From: Dipylidium caninum
Taxonomy: Eukaryota > Platyhelminthes > Cestoda > Cyclophyllidea > Dipylidiidae
Length of the DNA: 64,000 bases
Direction of reading: 5' to 3'
NCBI GenBank assembly: GCA_017562135.1
Contig: QEYB01000003.1
Location: 699,600 to 763,599, forward strand
Shown: in pieces, positions 36,913 to 49,040 of the stretch
How positions within the stretch are numbered: the stretch's first letter is position 1
Layout: the number at the start of each line of letters is the position of its first letter
The notes under the pieces: model-generated
What the model was told of the DNA's origin: nothing
What the model saw: the letters and a program-made list of their open reading frames with translations, nothing else
The model's database searches: none
Made by a program: the position numbers and the translations under genes

Positions 36913-38145
36913 GCACCAGACTTAGTTTGCAACTCGGAGGAGTTTCTATGCAAAACATGTGGCAATTTGTGAGTGTGCCTTTTCTGATGTAATTTATTTA
37001 GGTACTCGAATCCCCATACTTTATCCTGTGGGCATACCTTTTGTTTACACCCATGCATCATACCTCGCGCACCTGCCTACACTGAAATAGCGTGTCCTTC
37101 GTGCAAACGTGTTACAAAAGCTGCTGAATTATTGTCGGAAGACCGGCTGGCTGAAAGAGTATCTGCGTACAAATTGCTCAGCAACACCACACCGTGTTCA
37201 TCCTGCTTAAATTGTGGGCTCCGTTGCGATGGATGCCGAACATGCAGCCACTGTAATAAATATTTGTGTGTCAAATGCATAAAGTCACATAACGAATTGG
37301 TGAGAACCTTATAATTTCCACTAGATGAGTGCCTCATTAACATCCCTTTTTGTAGCTTATTGCACGTCGTTAATATGTTTGAAAAGCTTGGTTTCGTCCA
37401 ATGAAATAGCTTCTGATTGTTTTTTTGGATTAGTATTCCTCCGTTTTGCTAAGTCGTCTACTGGGGTTACAAATAAAGTATAAACGAATACGGACTCGTC
37501 TCGGAGCGAATCAAAGTGGCGTAAATGAAGGCGTGGAAGCTGGGATTAACAGTCTGCGGGCGGCCATTGAAAGTGCCCTTTTGAGAGCTGAAATTTTCAT
37601 CGATTCACTGGAAGCCCTAGTCAGTGAATCCCAAAGCCACCATATGGAAAATTCCTCCGATTTCCTAGACATGGTTCATTCTCTCACTTCACAGGAATCA
37701 ACTTCGGAAGTGAGAAGTTTTCATAAACTATGACGTTTTTTATTGTTGCTTCATTGCCTTAGTTGCCTGTATCCACCCATTTTAACATGTGTTAGAGCGT
37801 TACTGGTTGTGCCAAATTATGTAGATCTCCATAGTATCCGTTTTGAGGCATCAGATACAATTTTAATTGCCCACTACAATTAGCATCGCATCAATAATCA
37901 TGCTATAGGAGTGAGGATAAAATATAATAACAATAATAATTTCTATTATCATAAATTTCGTATTTTAGTTCAAAGATGAGAATAAAAGAGTTGGGCAGGT
38001 TTACGACCTAATGAGCTCTGGAGCATGCGCAGATTCAACGAGCATTGCAGAACTTAATCCATTAACTACAATTGATTCTAATAAAACGCGGATCGACTCA
38101 GAAACTACATCCATCTCAGGGCAAGTTTTTTGCGATGCTGTTTGA
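36913..38145 (+). CDS. TRIM-like RING/Cys-rich zinc protein, probable E3 ubiquitin ligase
   Basis: Exons are 36913-36968, 37002-37299, 37434-37709 and 37969-38145 (stop TGA), joined in frame. The first intron is 33 nt. A RING finger starts about 12 residues in: FLCKTCGNLYSNPHTLSCGH, then FCLHPC and IACPSCKR. A Cys-rich block follows (PCSSCLNCGLRCDGCRTCSH, then CNKYLCVKCIKSH) in the place of a B-box, and then an alpha-helical, probably coiled-coil region (YKRIRTRL, LRAAIESALLRAEIFIDSLE). The C-terminal 59 residues are Ser/Thr-rich with no SPRY or NHL domain. This order is RING, zinc module and coiled coil, as in TRIM proteins, which transfer ubiquitin. No ATG opens the first exon; it begins GCA right after a TTATACGCAG acceptor, so the start is either in an unseen upstream exon or supplied by a spliced leader. 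Confidence 0.75.
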
Positions 38146-39263
38146 CACGTTTTCTTTATAATGTTTCACACACCGTATTCTATAGCAACATGCGCGCAGC
38201 TTTCTAACATTTTAAGAGTGTTACTTAGAATAGACATTGCTGGAGGATATGGTATGAATTGTGTTTCATTTCTATGCCTATTATTTCTGTGATCACTCGT
38301 AGGAAATAAGCAAGAGGGGCACATTTGACCCTGAACAAAAATTGATAGGATTCATAATCGTTGGTCACATCAGAGAAGCTGAAGATGTCAGAATTTAGTG
38401 ATTACGATTAATTGCCTGTATTTGATAAATAGATACTAGGTTCTTTGCAGCATTCACAATCCTGTCTAACTCGGAATAAGGCGGATTGAGAAGTGAACCT
38501 ATGAAGAAGTGGCTGACAACTATTTTTTGTACCATACCTCATGTGCGCAAAGGCGATGAAGCGCCGTGGTCTTGCGTAAACGGAGTATAATAAACGTTAT
38601 TGTAAATAGTCAGGTGAGACGTGACTATGAAGATGGCGTTGGAGACTCAACCTGAAAGCAATCTGCGTCGAGTCTTGTCACTTAACAATAGTGGATCAAG
38701 GTGGCACTACGTTAAGGTTAATGCAGACTTATCTGCAAATAGGTTGAGGTGGTCTTAATGGAGTATACGTTAGGATTGAAGCTTTTTGAGGCCTGTAGTG
38801 CAGCCGTTGCTTGCTAAGGCGTTGCACTCCATCTGATAAATTCTGGGAATTGTCTTACATTTTAGTAAAAACATGCACGAATAAATAAATTAGTTGTGAA
38901 GTCCTGGGGAGAGGCCTGACAAATCAGCAAAACGCTGGCTTTACGGAGATTTGTAAAAACTGTGGGACAAGCCGTGTTGCAACATTGATTGGCAATGTGG
39001 GGAACTGTATAAGTCGAGAATGCTTCTAGCTAAGAAACAGAGAGGTTGAGAACTAGACAAGAAGGCCCGAAGTAACATCACATTGGCGGGGGACAAGGGG
39101 CTCAAGTAGGTCTGAGAAAGGGGAGATTGCCTTTGTTACTACTTAGCGTAGGATCAGTGGATGGTAGCATTAAAGTGCTTCGTTTGAGGAAATGACAAAA
39201 TGGGGCAGAAATCGTCTGTGTCCACTCTGCTAATCGTGGTCCACGCTTCTTTTTTCCATTCAA
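38146..39263. other. Intergenic stretch, no gene recognised
   Basis: 3' flank of the TRIM-like gene and 5' flank of the RRM gene. Nothing further supported. Confidence 0.4.
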
Positions 39264-39604
39264 ATGGGATTCGTCTGCAGGAAAGTGACGGGTTTTTCGC
39301 GAGTCGAAGCTACGCAGAAGGTGGCACCCAAGGCCAAAAGCAACTGCGTCTATTACCAAGTACTCTCGAAGAAATCGAAAGCTGCACCTCCTTCTGACGA
39401 TGCTGTTAAAACCCACTTTCGACAATTCGGCAATATTTTGACATTTTACCAGGAGCCTAAGAAAAATTATGGATATGTGGTGTTTTGGACCCTGGCGGAG
39501 GCACAGAGAGCTTTGTCTGTACCGGAACACGTTGTAGATGCGTGTGGCCTGAAACTAATCCCCGCGAGTAGAAACTTATCCCTTGAAATCCCAAGGCGAT
39601 ACTA
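39264..39604 (+). CDS. Small RRM-type RNA-binding protein
   Basis: Single open frame of 113 residues. It contains an RNP2-like strand (NCVYYQVL) and, about 45 residues on, an RNP1-like octamer KNYGYVVF (consensus [KR]G[FY][GA][FY][ILV]x[FY], with Asn for Gly), then the helix AEAQRALS. The loop between the two strands carries extra basic residues (KKSKAAPPSDD). An AATAAA lies about 37 bp after the stop (near 39642), which supports a real 3' end. ATG 39264 is the simplest start, but CTGCAG at 39275-39280 could instead be a splice acceptor following an unseen exon, since phase allows it. The precise family is not identified. Confidence 0.55.
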
Positions 39605-39930
39605 ACTTTCTGTCTAAAGAGTCAACTTGTAGGTTTGTTGAATAAAGCTATTTCATAATGCCGTTCGTGCCACTTGCGTTGTCAGGGTTGTTGGTGACCG
39701 CGCTCTCTCTCCCAGACTTCATGCCATGGTGGTGGAGGGTAGATCATAGCACCAATGACACTTCGCGACGGACATTGGCAGGTGTTGGTTGGGATGCGGT
39801 GGGAGAGCGACAAGAGCGAGAACCGAGTGAATTTGCGCACTGCGTGTTCAGAATACATCCTGTCTGACGAATTCAACTTTACTATAATTTATGTTACCGT
39901 CCAGTTGAGAAGGTTAACTCGTCGAGGTGA

Positions 39931-39956
39931 TCGAATGTAGTGATCGAATGTAGATG
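39931..39956. repeat. 13-bp tandem duplication
   Basis: TGATCGAATGTAG occurs twice in direct tandem in non-coding DNA 3' of the RRM gene. Confidence 0.6.
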
Positions 39957-40544
39957 GTTGTAAGAATTCTAACGTGTGGTGTTTTCGCGTGTTGTCATTA
40001 TAGGATAAGGCGAGGAATGTTGTCTTTTTTAATCGCGATGGTTCACTAACCCTGCCCACCTAATGCGAACTCCTTGGCATATGATAATGTGTCTTAGCTG
40101 TCTTTTGGCGTGGATACCTTGATGTTGTGAGAAGTCTTTTTGAGACGATGAGCACCGTCCAGGTCGTACCGTGGTTGATCGACCTTGAACCTAAACTGTC
40201 TCACTGAGGCGGCCCTATTATTCTTGCCTTACTCAGTGGAGTGTTCACTGTGCGGTTCCTTGGCAAAAGGTTCGAGGTTATTTTTGCATCATTTTCTGGT
40301 ATCAAGGTGAATGGATATACTAGATCCCGGGATAACATGGTCGATGAAAAGGTTACTGCAAAGTACCTCGCTAATTTGGTTATCTGATTCTTTGGTCCGT
40401 ACCTGAACTGGATGAGGAAATATTTTAGGCTGCGGATAAATCAGTTTTTTTTATAATTCTAGGCCTCGGTAACTTCGAGGAAGGTAATGGCACGTGGTTA
40501 GGTGGTAGGATATATTTGTTACTTTCTTCCTCTATCGGTTACAG

Positions 40545-41624
40545 ATCGGAAAACCCCATACGCGAGTGCGCGGATGTGTTCGTTGGGGCCTGCCGTTTCG
40601 ATCACGAGGTGAAGAATTGGGGGGCCGTGGATCCTTCAACAGAGGCCGCTGAGAACCGTTACGTATTGCGGCAACGTTTACTGGCGTCAAAAACTGGGAC
40701 TCTTACCAACATTCCTCAGGCCACTCTGGCCTTCCAAGCTCCTTGCCTTCTGAGGTAAGCGAATTGCAACATGATGTTGCTGACCAAGGGTGTTCTGGTC
40801 AGTGTTGTCTTATGCTGTGGCTTCTAGCTCTCCTAAATGAATTGCCCTTGTTTAACCAAGCGGTTTTGATGGCGACATGGACTCGACGAGACTCGAAAGT
40901 GGGCGCTACCCTCCCTGAGGGGATTTGTTTTGGCATTATCTAAATCGTTCATAATGAATGTATTACTTGATTGTAGTGGGCTTGTTTATTAAAATTGCCA
41001 ACTCATTTTCTGTGAGATTACGGCAAGTCTTTAAGCGTCCATCGCGACTGAGAAATAAATTCTGAAGTCAAACCCCTTTATTGAATGTGTGTTCAGTCAT
41101 TGCGAAGCGCTTTTAGTTCTATATTTTGTAAAGTTGATAGTTGCACCATGGTAGCGGGCTACTTCTCCGAAGGCGCTTATAACTTCGAAGGTCGTGTCTT
41201 AGATGACCTAAAACCCTCCTTGAACTTTACTCCACTTACCGTTAATTCGCTGCTCACACCATCAGACGTTGACGCCTCCAATCTTATCAAAATACCTAGT
41301 CGGATGACTCCAAAAATGTTGTGAAGCAACGCACAGGCAGCCCTATGTGGATGGCTAAGGTAGTTGCAATTTTACGAGGATAGGAGCATCTTTGGAAATT
41401 GGCCAAGCTTCAAAACATACCTCTATTTTTCTCGTGGCAGGTCCGACGAGCTGTTTTCTATTCAAGCATTCCGTGACCGAGAAGCTCAACCGTCACGAGC
41501 TGTTGAGAGGGCGATGTGCAACCCAACAGATGGTGAGGTTCGGTGCTGTTCCAGATCCAGGAGTTTTTCGACCACTCGACTTCCATCAGGCCCACAGATT
41601 TCACGATCTGTATCCGCTTAGATA
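40545..41624 (+). CDS. Unidentified gene, partial exon set
   Basis: Exon 40545-40754 has good borders (TCGGTTACAG acceptor, GTAAGC donor) and joins in phase to 41117-41320 (CGCTTTTAG acceptor). The joined frame reads on to either TGA at 41322-41324 or a GTGAAG donor. A third piece, about 41441-41624, begins after CTCGTGGCAG and encodes SVTEKLNRHELLRGRCATQQ to a stop, but its phase does not match the preceding donor, so a small exon may be missing. Residues of note are SENPIRECADVFVGACRFDH and MVAGYFSEGAYNFEGRVLDD. No signal peptide, membrane span or known domain is seen and I do not recognise the family. The upstream start is not found. Confidence 0.5.
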
Positions 41625-43178
41625 AGTTCATTCTTCCGCGCTCAAGTTTCATCTTAGACCAAGTCTTTTCTGTTCCCTCGTCTTCCTCTGGATTTTCATT
41701 CCACAATTTTGGCTAAAGTTTGTCTGACATCGGTACCTACGGGCAATAAACAAGTCCGCCATTGTCTACGATGGGCACTTGGGAACCACCTATTAGTGCT
41801 TTAGTGACATGCGGGGTAAGCTAAGTCAATTGCTTTTTTTGGTTTTATAGTTAAAACTCTGCTGTCTTCTGAAAGCAAAAGGACGGGAAGTGGGACTTCT
41901 TGCAGAACTTCTTAGTTAAAAACGACTCCCAAGCCATTTTTGCTGTGATGACTTGATTCAAGAACCATAAGATTCGCCCATTTGTGCTTGTGCGTCATAC
42001 AATAAAGCGTCCTTTTACTTTTCTTTTATGATGCGTAAACATCTACCATCAGACCTAGAAATCGTGTTTAACGAAATAGGTTGGGACTGCCAGCCGAGGG
42101 GACTCCAAGACTGCTTTACCAACTTAACTTGCCTAGATTATTCACTTATCTTTAAATAACACCTTCGACATGCACAAGCAGTCTACCCACCCGCTCAAAC
42201 ACGCTATACAAAATTTGCGGAGACAGCGGCAAAACATGCAATCTAACTAGTGAAGACAATCATGGCGCCGTTCCGCAATTTCGAGGTGGGTTAGCAGTCG
42301 GGTGATAAAACTGCAATTTTTACGTCAACACACTTACTTGAGTTTTGATGAGAGTCGAAAGGGGTGACACCTATGAGTTATGGCCTAGAAAGCACTTTAA
42401 ATTATTCATTTTGCCTGCTATTTTTACCAAATTTCGGAGGGATTCGAGGCGAAAATCTAGGCGCAATGCCAGCAACATTTCAAACGGTGCCTGAATTGAC
42501 TCGGGCGAAATATCCTTAAGTGAGCACAAAAGCACCTGGCAAAACGGTTCAAAACACCACCAGAGGGGTCAATGCGCGCAATGATACAAATACGTGAGCC
42601 CGATGAATTGAAAGAAGTGATGAATTTGCTCAAATGTCAAATTTATAGTGATACATAGGCGAACGCACACAAGAAAGGGGGAGGGACAAACCGGCGAAAA
42701 GTGGAAGGGCAGAAAGGCAGAGGAACTGTTCTGCATAAAACGGACGCGCACACAGCTCTTATCGGACGTGCGTGCATGTGTAAATGTGGTAAAATAGACG
42801 CTAATGAGCGTACACTCAAGTCCATTCGGACTGTTTTTTGAGAGATAGCGAGCAAGGAAGGACTATGGGTGTGCACAGCACAAAAATAACTCTGTGAATG
42901 TATATTCAGGCTCGGCAGTTATACGTACGCACAAGTGAGTACTCGTGAGCGGATACCCAACACGGCCGTCCCAACGACGAAAATTAGTTGGGACAGAAAA
43001 GAGTGTTTCTTAGAGCATCAAAACCTCCAAACATTCATTAAAAATGGATGAAAGTAGCAGAGGCTGGAAAATACTTAATGTGCCAAGTCTAAAAGTCTAG
43101 AAGAATGGGAGGGGGAAGGAAGAAAGAGAGCGGGGTAGAGGAGGATCACGTATATACATGCGAATAATTCTAGCATGA
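41625..43178. other. Intergenic stretch, no gene recognised
   Basis: Lies between convergent genes: the orphan exon set on plus and the TLK gene on minus. AT-rich unique DNA with no supported feature. Confidence 0.4.
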
Positions 43179-46100
43179 TCAGGAGTGGTGTGGAGGTTGA
43201 GGCGTTGATAGTGCTAGGGAGGAGGGGCAAGCTGTCGCAAAAATACCCAAAGCTGCGTTTGGGATGTAGCCGGCACTGGTCCCACTGGCTCCAGCTTGGG
43301 ATTGGTTAGTAGTGGCCGCTTGCTGCTGACCCCCAGACACTGTCGAGACCAAATTGCCGGTTGGCGGGGGAAGGCCGGTTGGGCCAGGGAGAGACCCAAC
43401 GTCTAAGTTGTGTCTAAAGGTAAGGTGTATAGAATGGACACGACACCGGTGACGGCCGAAAAACTCGACGATACTACGGCCACACTAACCTAAATAATGC
43501 TTTAACGAACACATGCTATTTACAGGAACCAAGCTAATCGGGTGGGATTAAAGTTGAGAGGAGGAAATAGATATGGTGAGGCTATAACAAGCCCAGCGGA
43601 CGACTCACTTGAGCTGAGCCTTTGGCTTGAGGTAATCGTCGTTGTAAAGCTGGAACACATCTGGCCTGAGCTCTTTTTGGTATGTACAACACTTTCTGAT
43701 AAACTCCTACAAGGAGTGGAAAAGGGTGTCGAGTCAAGGCATCCAGTTTCGTCAACAAAAACAGTTGTGATCACCCCGTACTCGGTGCGTACAAAATATT
43801 GACTGGCTATATGCTTGACGTCATTGTAGCGTCACAAGAGGAATCAAACGTTTAGGCACAAGCAAACACGGAAGGCACACAATGAACCCCTAGTGGTGGA
43901 TCACCAGCGAGAACTAACGCGTGACAGCCTGGTGACTGGCTGATAGCAGCCAGTCACCAGGCTCCATCACCTCAAAGAGGCCAAAAACTATGATTCTGAA
44001 ATGTCAATATCAGCGATGAAGTCTCGTAGCAAAGGTTGTTTGGTGACGCTAAGACCTACTACATGCTAAATAGCAAGGTAATAGAAAAATGGGCGAAAAC
44101 TTACTTTAGCACCATCACTAACTTTCGGTGTAGAAGGGAATACGATAGAACGAGCGTGGAGGATGGTATTCTGGTGTAGGATGTCCGCCTGTGACATATT
44201 GTGTCCAAAAGGCTAAAAGTCAGGGCAGCAGCAGTAAAGGGAAACAAATTTGTGTAATCTAGCTCAACGGGAAGGCACCAAACTGCTCGGTGAGGACTTA
44301 ACGTGAAACCTACCTACAGTCTACGGCATGCCTTATGTTCTTTAAAAATTCATACACCGAGGACTGAATAAAACGTAATGTGTGTAAAAAACACAATTGC
44401 GGAGTCTGCGTATTAAAAAAGGCAAGGATGTGAACCGAATAGGGACCAACAGACTGGAGTGTCTACACTATTGCTTGTCCTGGAGAACCGACATATCAGC
44501 CGCATGAAGAGCGAAGTACAAGAACAATTAATCAAGATCAGAGGGTAATTTCGGCCCAACACAGCTATAGCCCAAGCTATGTTTGAAAGGTATGCACAAT
44601 TAACTGCGATAAGTACTTAATTCTGAACATTTAACCGAATTTTCTACAAATAAGCCTTGACAACAGCGAGATTAATGTCTTAAGATTGCCCACAATTAGC
44701 TGCTGGCTCAGAATTCCGCATCTGGCAAAAAAAATATCAAAGGGAGAGAATGCCATAATTGGATACTATTATCAACCGTCAGTGAGTCCCGAGTGCTTCA
44801 CTTCCATCCGAGTAAAGAGAATGAAATAAAAATCAACCGCACCTATGACGAATTGCGCATAAATAAAGTGCAACGAACCTTCTTCCCAAAGAGACACTGG
44901 AAGAAGATGATACCGACGGACCAGATATCCACTTTAGAGGAGATTTTGGGAGGTTCACGGCCAGTTTCAAAACACTCGGGCGGAAGGTACCAGTAGGTCC
45001 CGGCGCCTTGTGAGGTCAGGTCCATCCCGGTATCAGGATTATACAAGTCCTCCGTCATCAGTTTGCTTAAGCCGAAGTCCGTTATTTTTATCTCACCAGA
45101 AATTTCGCCAGATCCTAGAAGGATATTACCTGTAAAATAGAAGAGACGAGGTTAACCGAAATCAATGCATCATGAAAGCACGGTATTTTTAAATTACGAG
45201 GAATAAGAAGGGGAAAAGTTGCTTCAAAGCAATTATGTCATTTCAAAAGTCAGTGAGAGGAGTCTTTTTCTGGCGGATAAACAGAAGTATTCACCAAGAT
45301 AACATTAAGATTGTGAGTAAATTGCACGCACCTGGTTTCAGATCATAGTGGATGACAGGCGGTTTTCGCTGATTCAAGTATTTGAGGGCAGAGATGACCT
45401 GGCAAATTATAGACTTGGCCTCACGCTCCGGTATCACCTTGTTTTGTTTCAAAAAGAAATCTAAATCGTTTCCTTCACAGTACTCTTGAATAGTGCAGAA
45501 CCTGGAAAAAGTGAACAACCATAATTAAACCGGGCACACGGAGGTACGAGAAAAGACAGTGGAGAGTTAAGTAATGGCCTTTATTGGCGCATTAACACAC
45601 GTGCGCGTGCAAACCGTGGATTTACGCAAAGTAGAATACAAACGAGGCAAAATGAGTGTTGCAGCCACACCAATCGCCCTACGTCCATTCTTGGCACCAT
45701 TAGGCCAAAAGAAAGATAACTGCTTCCTTAGGCGTATACAAGAGACGCAGAGAAGAGGTGAGGAGGCAAGACTTACGCATCGTGGTCGATGTCAAAGACA
45801 TCGAACACCTTAACTATCCGTTGGTGATTGAGAGTCTTGTGGATTTCAATTTCACGAAGAGCATGCCTAAAGGCAAAGATACGCATAAAGTGACAACCCA
45901 TTTCGACACCGCGATACACGTGGACAAACGCTAATTCCGCAAATAAGTAATAAAGAATCAGCGATGCTATTTGTGCAATGCACATTTAATAACTCTATCG
46001 AGTGAATGATAACACCTTAAATAATAGAGAAATACACTCACTTTATGTAATTATCTTTTTTATCCTTGGGCCAGGTTGGATTAAGTTGATGTATCTTACA

Positions 46101-49040
46101 GGCGACATAGCGATTCTCCTGCAGGTCAAACCCCTGCAAGAATACATAGAGGGCATGGGTAGTCAGACTTAGGAAATGGGGCAAAAGTTATTTGAGGAAG
46201 TTAATGCGTGGAAGAAACGCACCTTGTGAACTTCAGAGAAGCCACCCTTGCCAAGAAGATTAAGTAACAAGTAGCGTTCGTTTAATAAAGGGTGATCCTT
46301 AAATCGAGAGGCGTCCTCGTTAGCTATTCGTTTGATTTCACGAATATGCAAGTTTCGTTCCCTATCTAGACGTTCCAGTTCGCTCTGAATTTCCTTGTCC
46401 CTCCTTCGCCAACATCTGCTTCCGAAGATCATATATTTCGATTTGTTCGTAAAACTCGTCCACCGAAACCCTAAGAAATGCCCAAAAATAAAATTAGTGA
46501 AATTATAAACCCGTATTTCTTCCATATTACTAATTAAGCGAGGCATTTTGGAAAAATCAAACATATTGCAGTCAAATGAACGTCATTGGCTCCGGCCACA
46601 TGTAAAGCTGTCAAGGCAGGTAATAATAGTTAAAAAGTAAACAGACCGTAGGTCTAAACCCCCTCCCGTACGACACGAAGACCTTAAATTTATGCTGCCA
46701 ATACAGAGATCGGCTCAAATTGATCAAAACACTATTAAGACGGGGCAACAGATAGATTATGGCAGCCATCGTCTTGACAGTAGACTAAAGGACAGGCAAG
46801 AAAATGAAGGTAGTGATTAGCCATAACATGATGGACGGTATAGTCAATTTAGTGACCGCTTAACTTTCTACACGTTGAACAAAGTTGCTGAAACCTGCGA
46901 GTATTCACACAGGTGTCGGTATTTTACACATGTGACAGCAAAAGCGTAAGTTCCGAACAATAGATTAACTGTCAGCACTCACTCCTCCCAGCGAGCTTTG
47001 CTATTTTTCTTGTTATCAGATCCTGGTTTTCGTTTGTTCCATTGTTTTCGTTTCCTCTCTATTTCCTCTCGAATCGCCTCAATATTTTTCCGACGACTAA
47101 AGCATACAAAAGAGGAGTATTAAAGAGGCGAACTCGACTATATTCGTTTTTGCAAAAGATGTCACGACACACCCACGACTTGCTCATGATGCATCAAATA
47201 ACTACGAAAAACCCGATCACGTCATGAAACTTACGCATCAAGCTCCTTAAATCGGTATCCCTCGACCCACTTTTCTTCAAAATGAACACCCTGTCGCTGA
47301 GTAATGAACTGACCAAGCCGCAACCGATCATCCATTACCTTTTGTCGTGTAGTCTTCCGCTCAAGTAAACTCTGTAAAACATTTCTCAATTTTAATGAAG
47401 TTACGAATTAAAATTCAGATTTTTAACACGCAGCACCCAGAGCCAAATAACTACTTACGTACAAATACGCCATTAAATCGTTAACGAGAAATAAAATTGA
47501 CAACAGTCTAGGCGTACTTTTTCAATAAGTAGGTCCTGAATGATTTGCCTTGATTTGAGACTATGTTCATGAGCAAGTGCGATAGTCTGTTTTTGGGCGC
47601 TGTTCTCCAACTCGAGCTCCGCAATTCGCCGTTGTAAATTCTCGACGAGGTTAAGTGACGGCACAGAAGAAACAGAGGTGCCCTGTTGTAATGCAGTTAC
47701 GGATGGTATAGCAAAAGTAGAAGGAGAGCTAGTATCCGGTTCAGTTTGTACAGAAGTGCTGCAGCAGTTTACACTGGTGCTGGAAGATAGGGCATTTTGG
47801 GGCACAGCTTCGCTCGAGCTATCACTAGGACTGGTCACACAACTATTACTTCCACCACGAAAGGGCGAAAGTATTTGGCGGGGTACGGAAGCAGTTACAT
47901 CGGATTTGACATTGTGGTCACTTTGGGGATCATCGTTCCCGTGTGCTAAAACTCCGGTTTGGGGAGTCTAAAAGGGTGAGAAATATCACAATGGTAATTA
48001 CAAAAATAAAGTTCCAGAGCGTATAGCGGTACTTAAGTTTAATACATCATGCCGGAAGTAAAGGAAATAGCTACCTTGAATATCTCATCGATGCGTTTAT
48101 TGCCCCTGTTGACGGAACGTTTGGGTTGCGGAACTCCTTGCTCATCAAAAATTGAGGCCTTTCTTTTTCTACGTATGCTCCCACGAGGTGTGACTGGTTG
48201 TACACTTTGAACTGGACTTCGTGAACCCAGTCCACTGCACCGCTGAGAACCCATGAGTTGGGAAGATAACAATGCCGCTGGAGTACCAGATTGATTTCTA
48301 GTCTTTTTAGGAGACGTAGAAACGAGCGCAAGGGAATCATTTGGTGGTACGGGAATGGACTGGCACCCAACGTCAAAGGAAATGGACTGATTAGAAAGTG
48401 CACTGCTACTTGAATAAGGAACGATGTTAACCTGACGACTGGTACCATAAAGTTGTGGCACTCGGCAGGCGACTTTCTGGGGGTAGCACTGAAAACCAGC
48501 GACGCATTTGCTAGAATTGCCATCTCCGCTTAAACTACTGACGCTGAGGCTATTTTCTTCAGCGTAGTTGCTAGGAGGTTGCGTGGCCAGTTCGATAGAG
48601 TCCAAGGCCTTACTGGGACTGGATCCATGATTTTCATGCTTTATTGCTAAAGAATCCTGATTCTCCACACAGTTATCCTCTTCTGGGTTATTAGGAGAGT
48701 TTATGTCTCCTGGATTAGTCGCCATCTGGAATGAATTTGGAGGAACAGAATTAACAACATTAACTAAGTTAGTCTGATTGGGATATCCATCAGGTTTTGT
48801 CGAGGAGATGGCGCATAGCGAAGAAGCCACAGCGGAAATAGGAATATCCATTGAGGGGGCATCACCCGTATTTTGCACGGAGTCGTACGACGTGCCATAC
48901 TTAAAGCGATCATCAGTTGAGTGTTGGTTAGAATTGGCGTCCTGTGACTTTAGATTTGGGACAACAACATTCGGGCCTGGCGTCCCTTGAATTCTAGCTT
49001 CTAAGAGTTCGCGCTTCAGCGGATCAACATGAAGTGCCAT
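43179..49040 (-). CDS. TLK: Tousled-like serine/threonine kinase, with an apparent one-base frameshift
   Basis: Nuclear kinase that phosphorylates the histone chaperone Asf1 during S phase. Twelve exons on the minus strand: 49040-48075, 47967-47518, 47371-47235, 47096-46983, 46470-46223, 46133-46042, 45866-45777, 45501-45332, 45129-44879, 44212-44105, 43706-43609 and 43413-43179 (stop TGA). The N-terminus [16 protein letters not shown] matches the TLK start. A Ser/Asn-rich region, coiled-coil segments and the family blocks DRLRLGQF and [11 protein letters not shown] follow. The kinase domain has GKGGFSEV, Lys in [18 protein letters not shown] and [13 protein letters not shown]. Exon lengths sum to 2959 nt, one too many; an extra C in the CCC at 46399-46401 breaks the frame, and without it 985 residues result. 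The tail is Gln/Thr/Pro-rich. Start ATG 49040 is by homology; a 5' exon near 49.7-49.8 kb (GTAAGTG donor) is possible. Confidence 0.93.
43921..43970. repeat. Perfect 16-bp inverted repeat with 4-base loop
   Basis: GCCTGGTGACTGGCTG (43927-43942), ATAG, then the exact reverse complement (43947-43962). One more A-T pair extends the stem, and after a small internal loop GTGA (43921-43924) pairs with TCAC (43967-43970). It lies in the intron of the TLK gene between exons ending at 43706 and starting at 44105. Confidence 0.85.
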
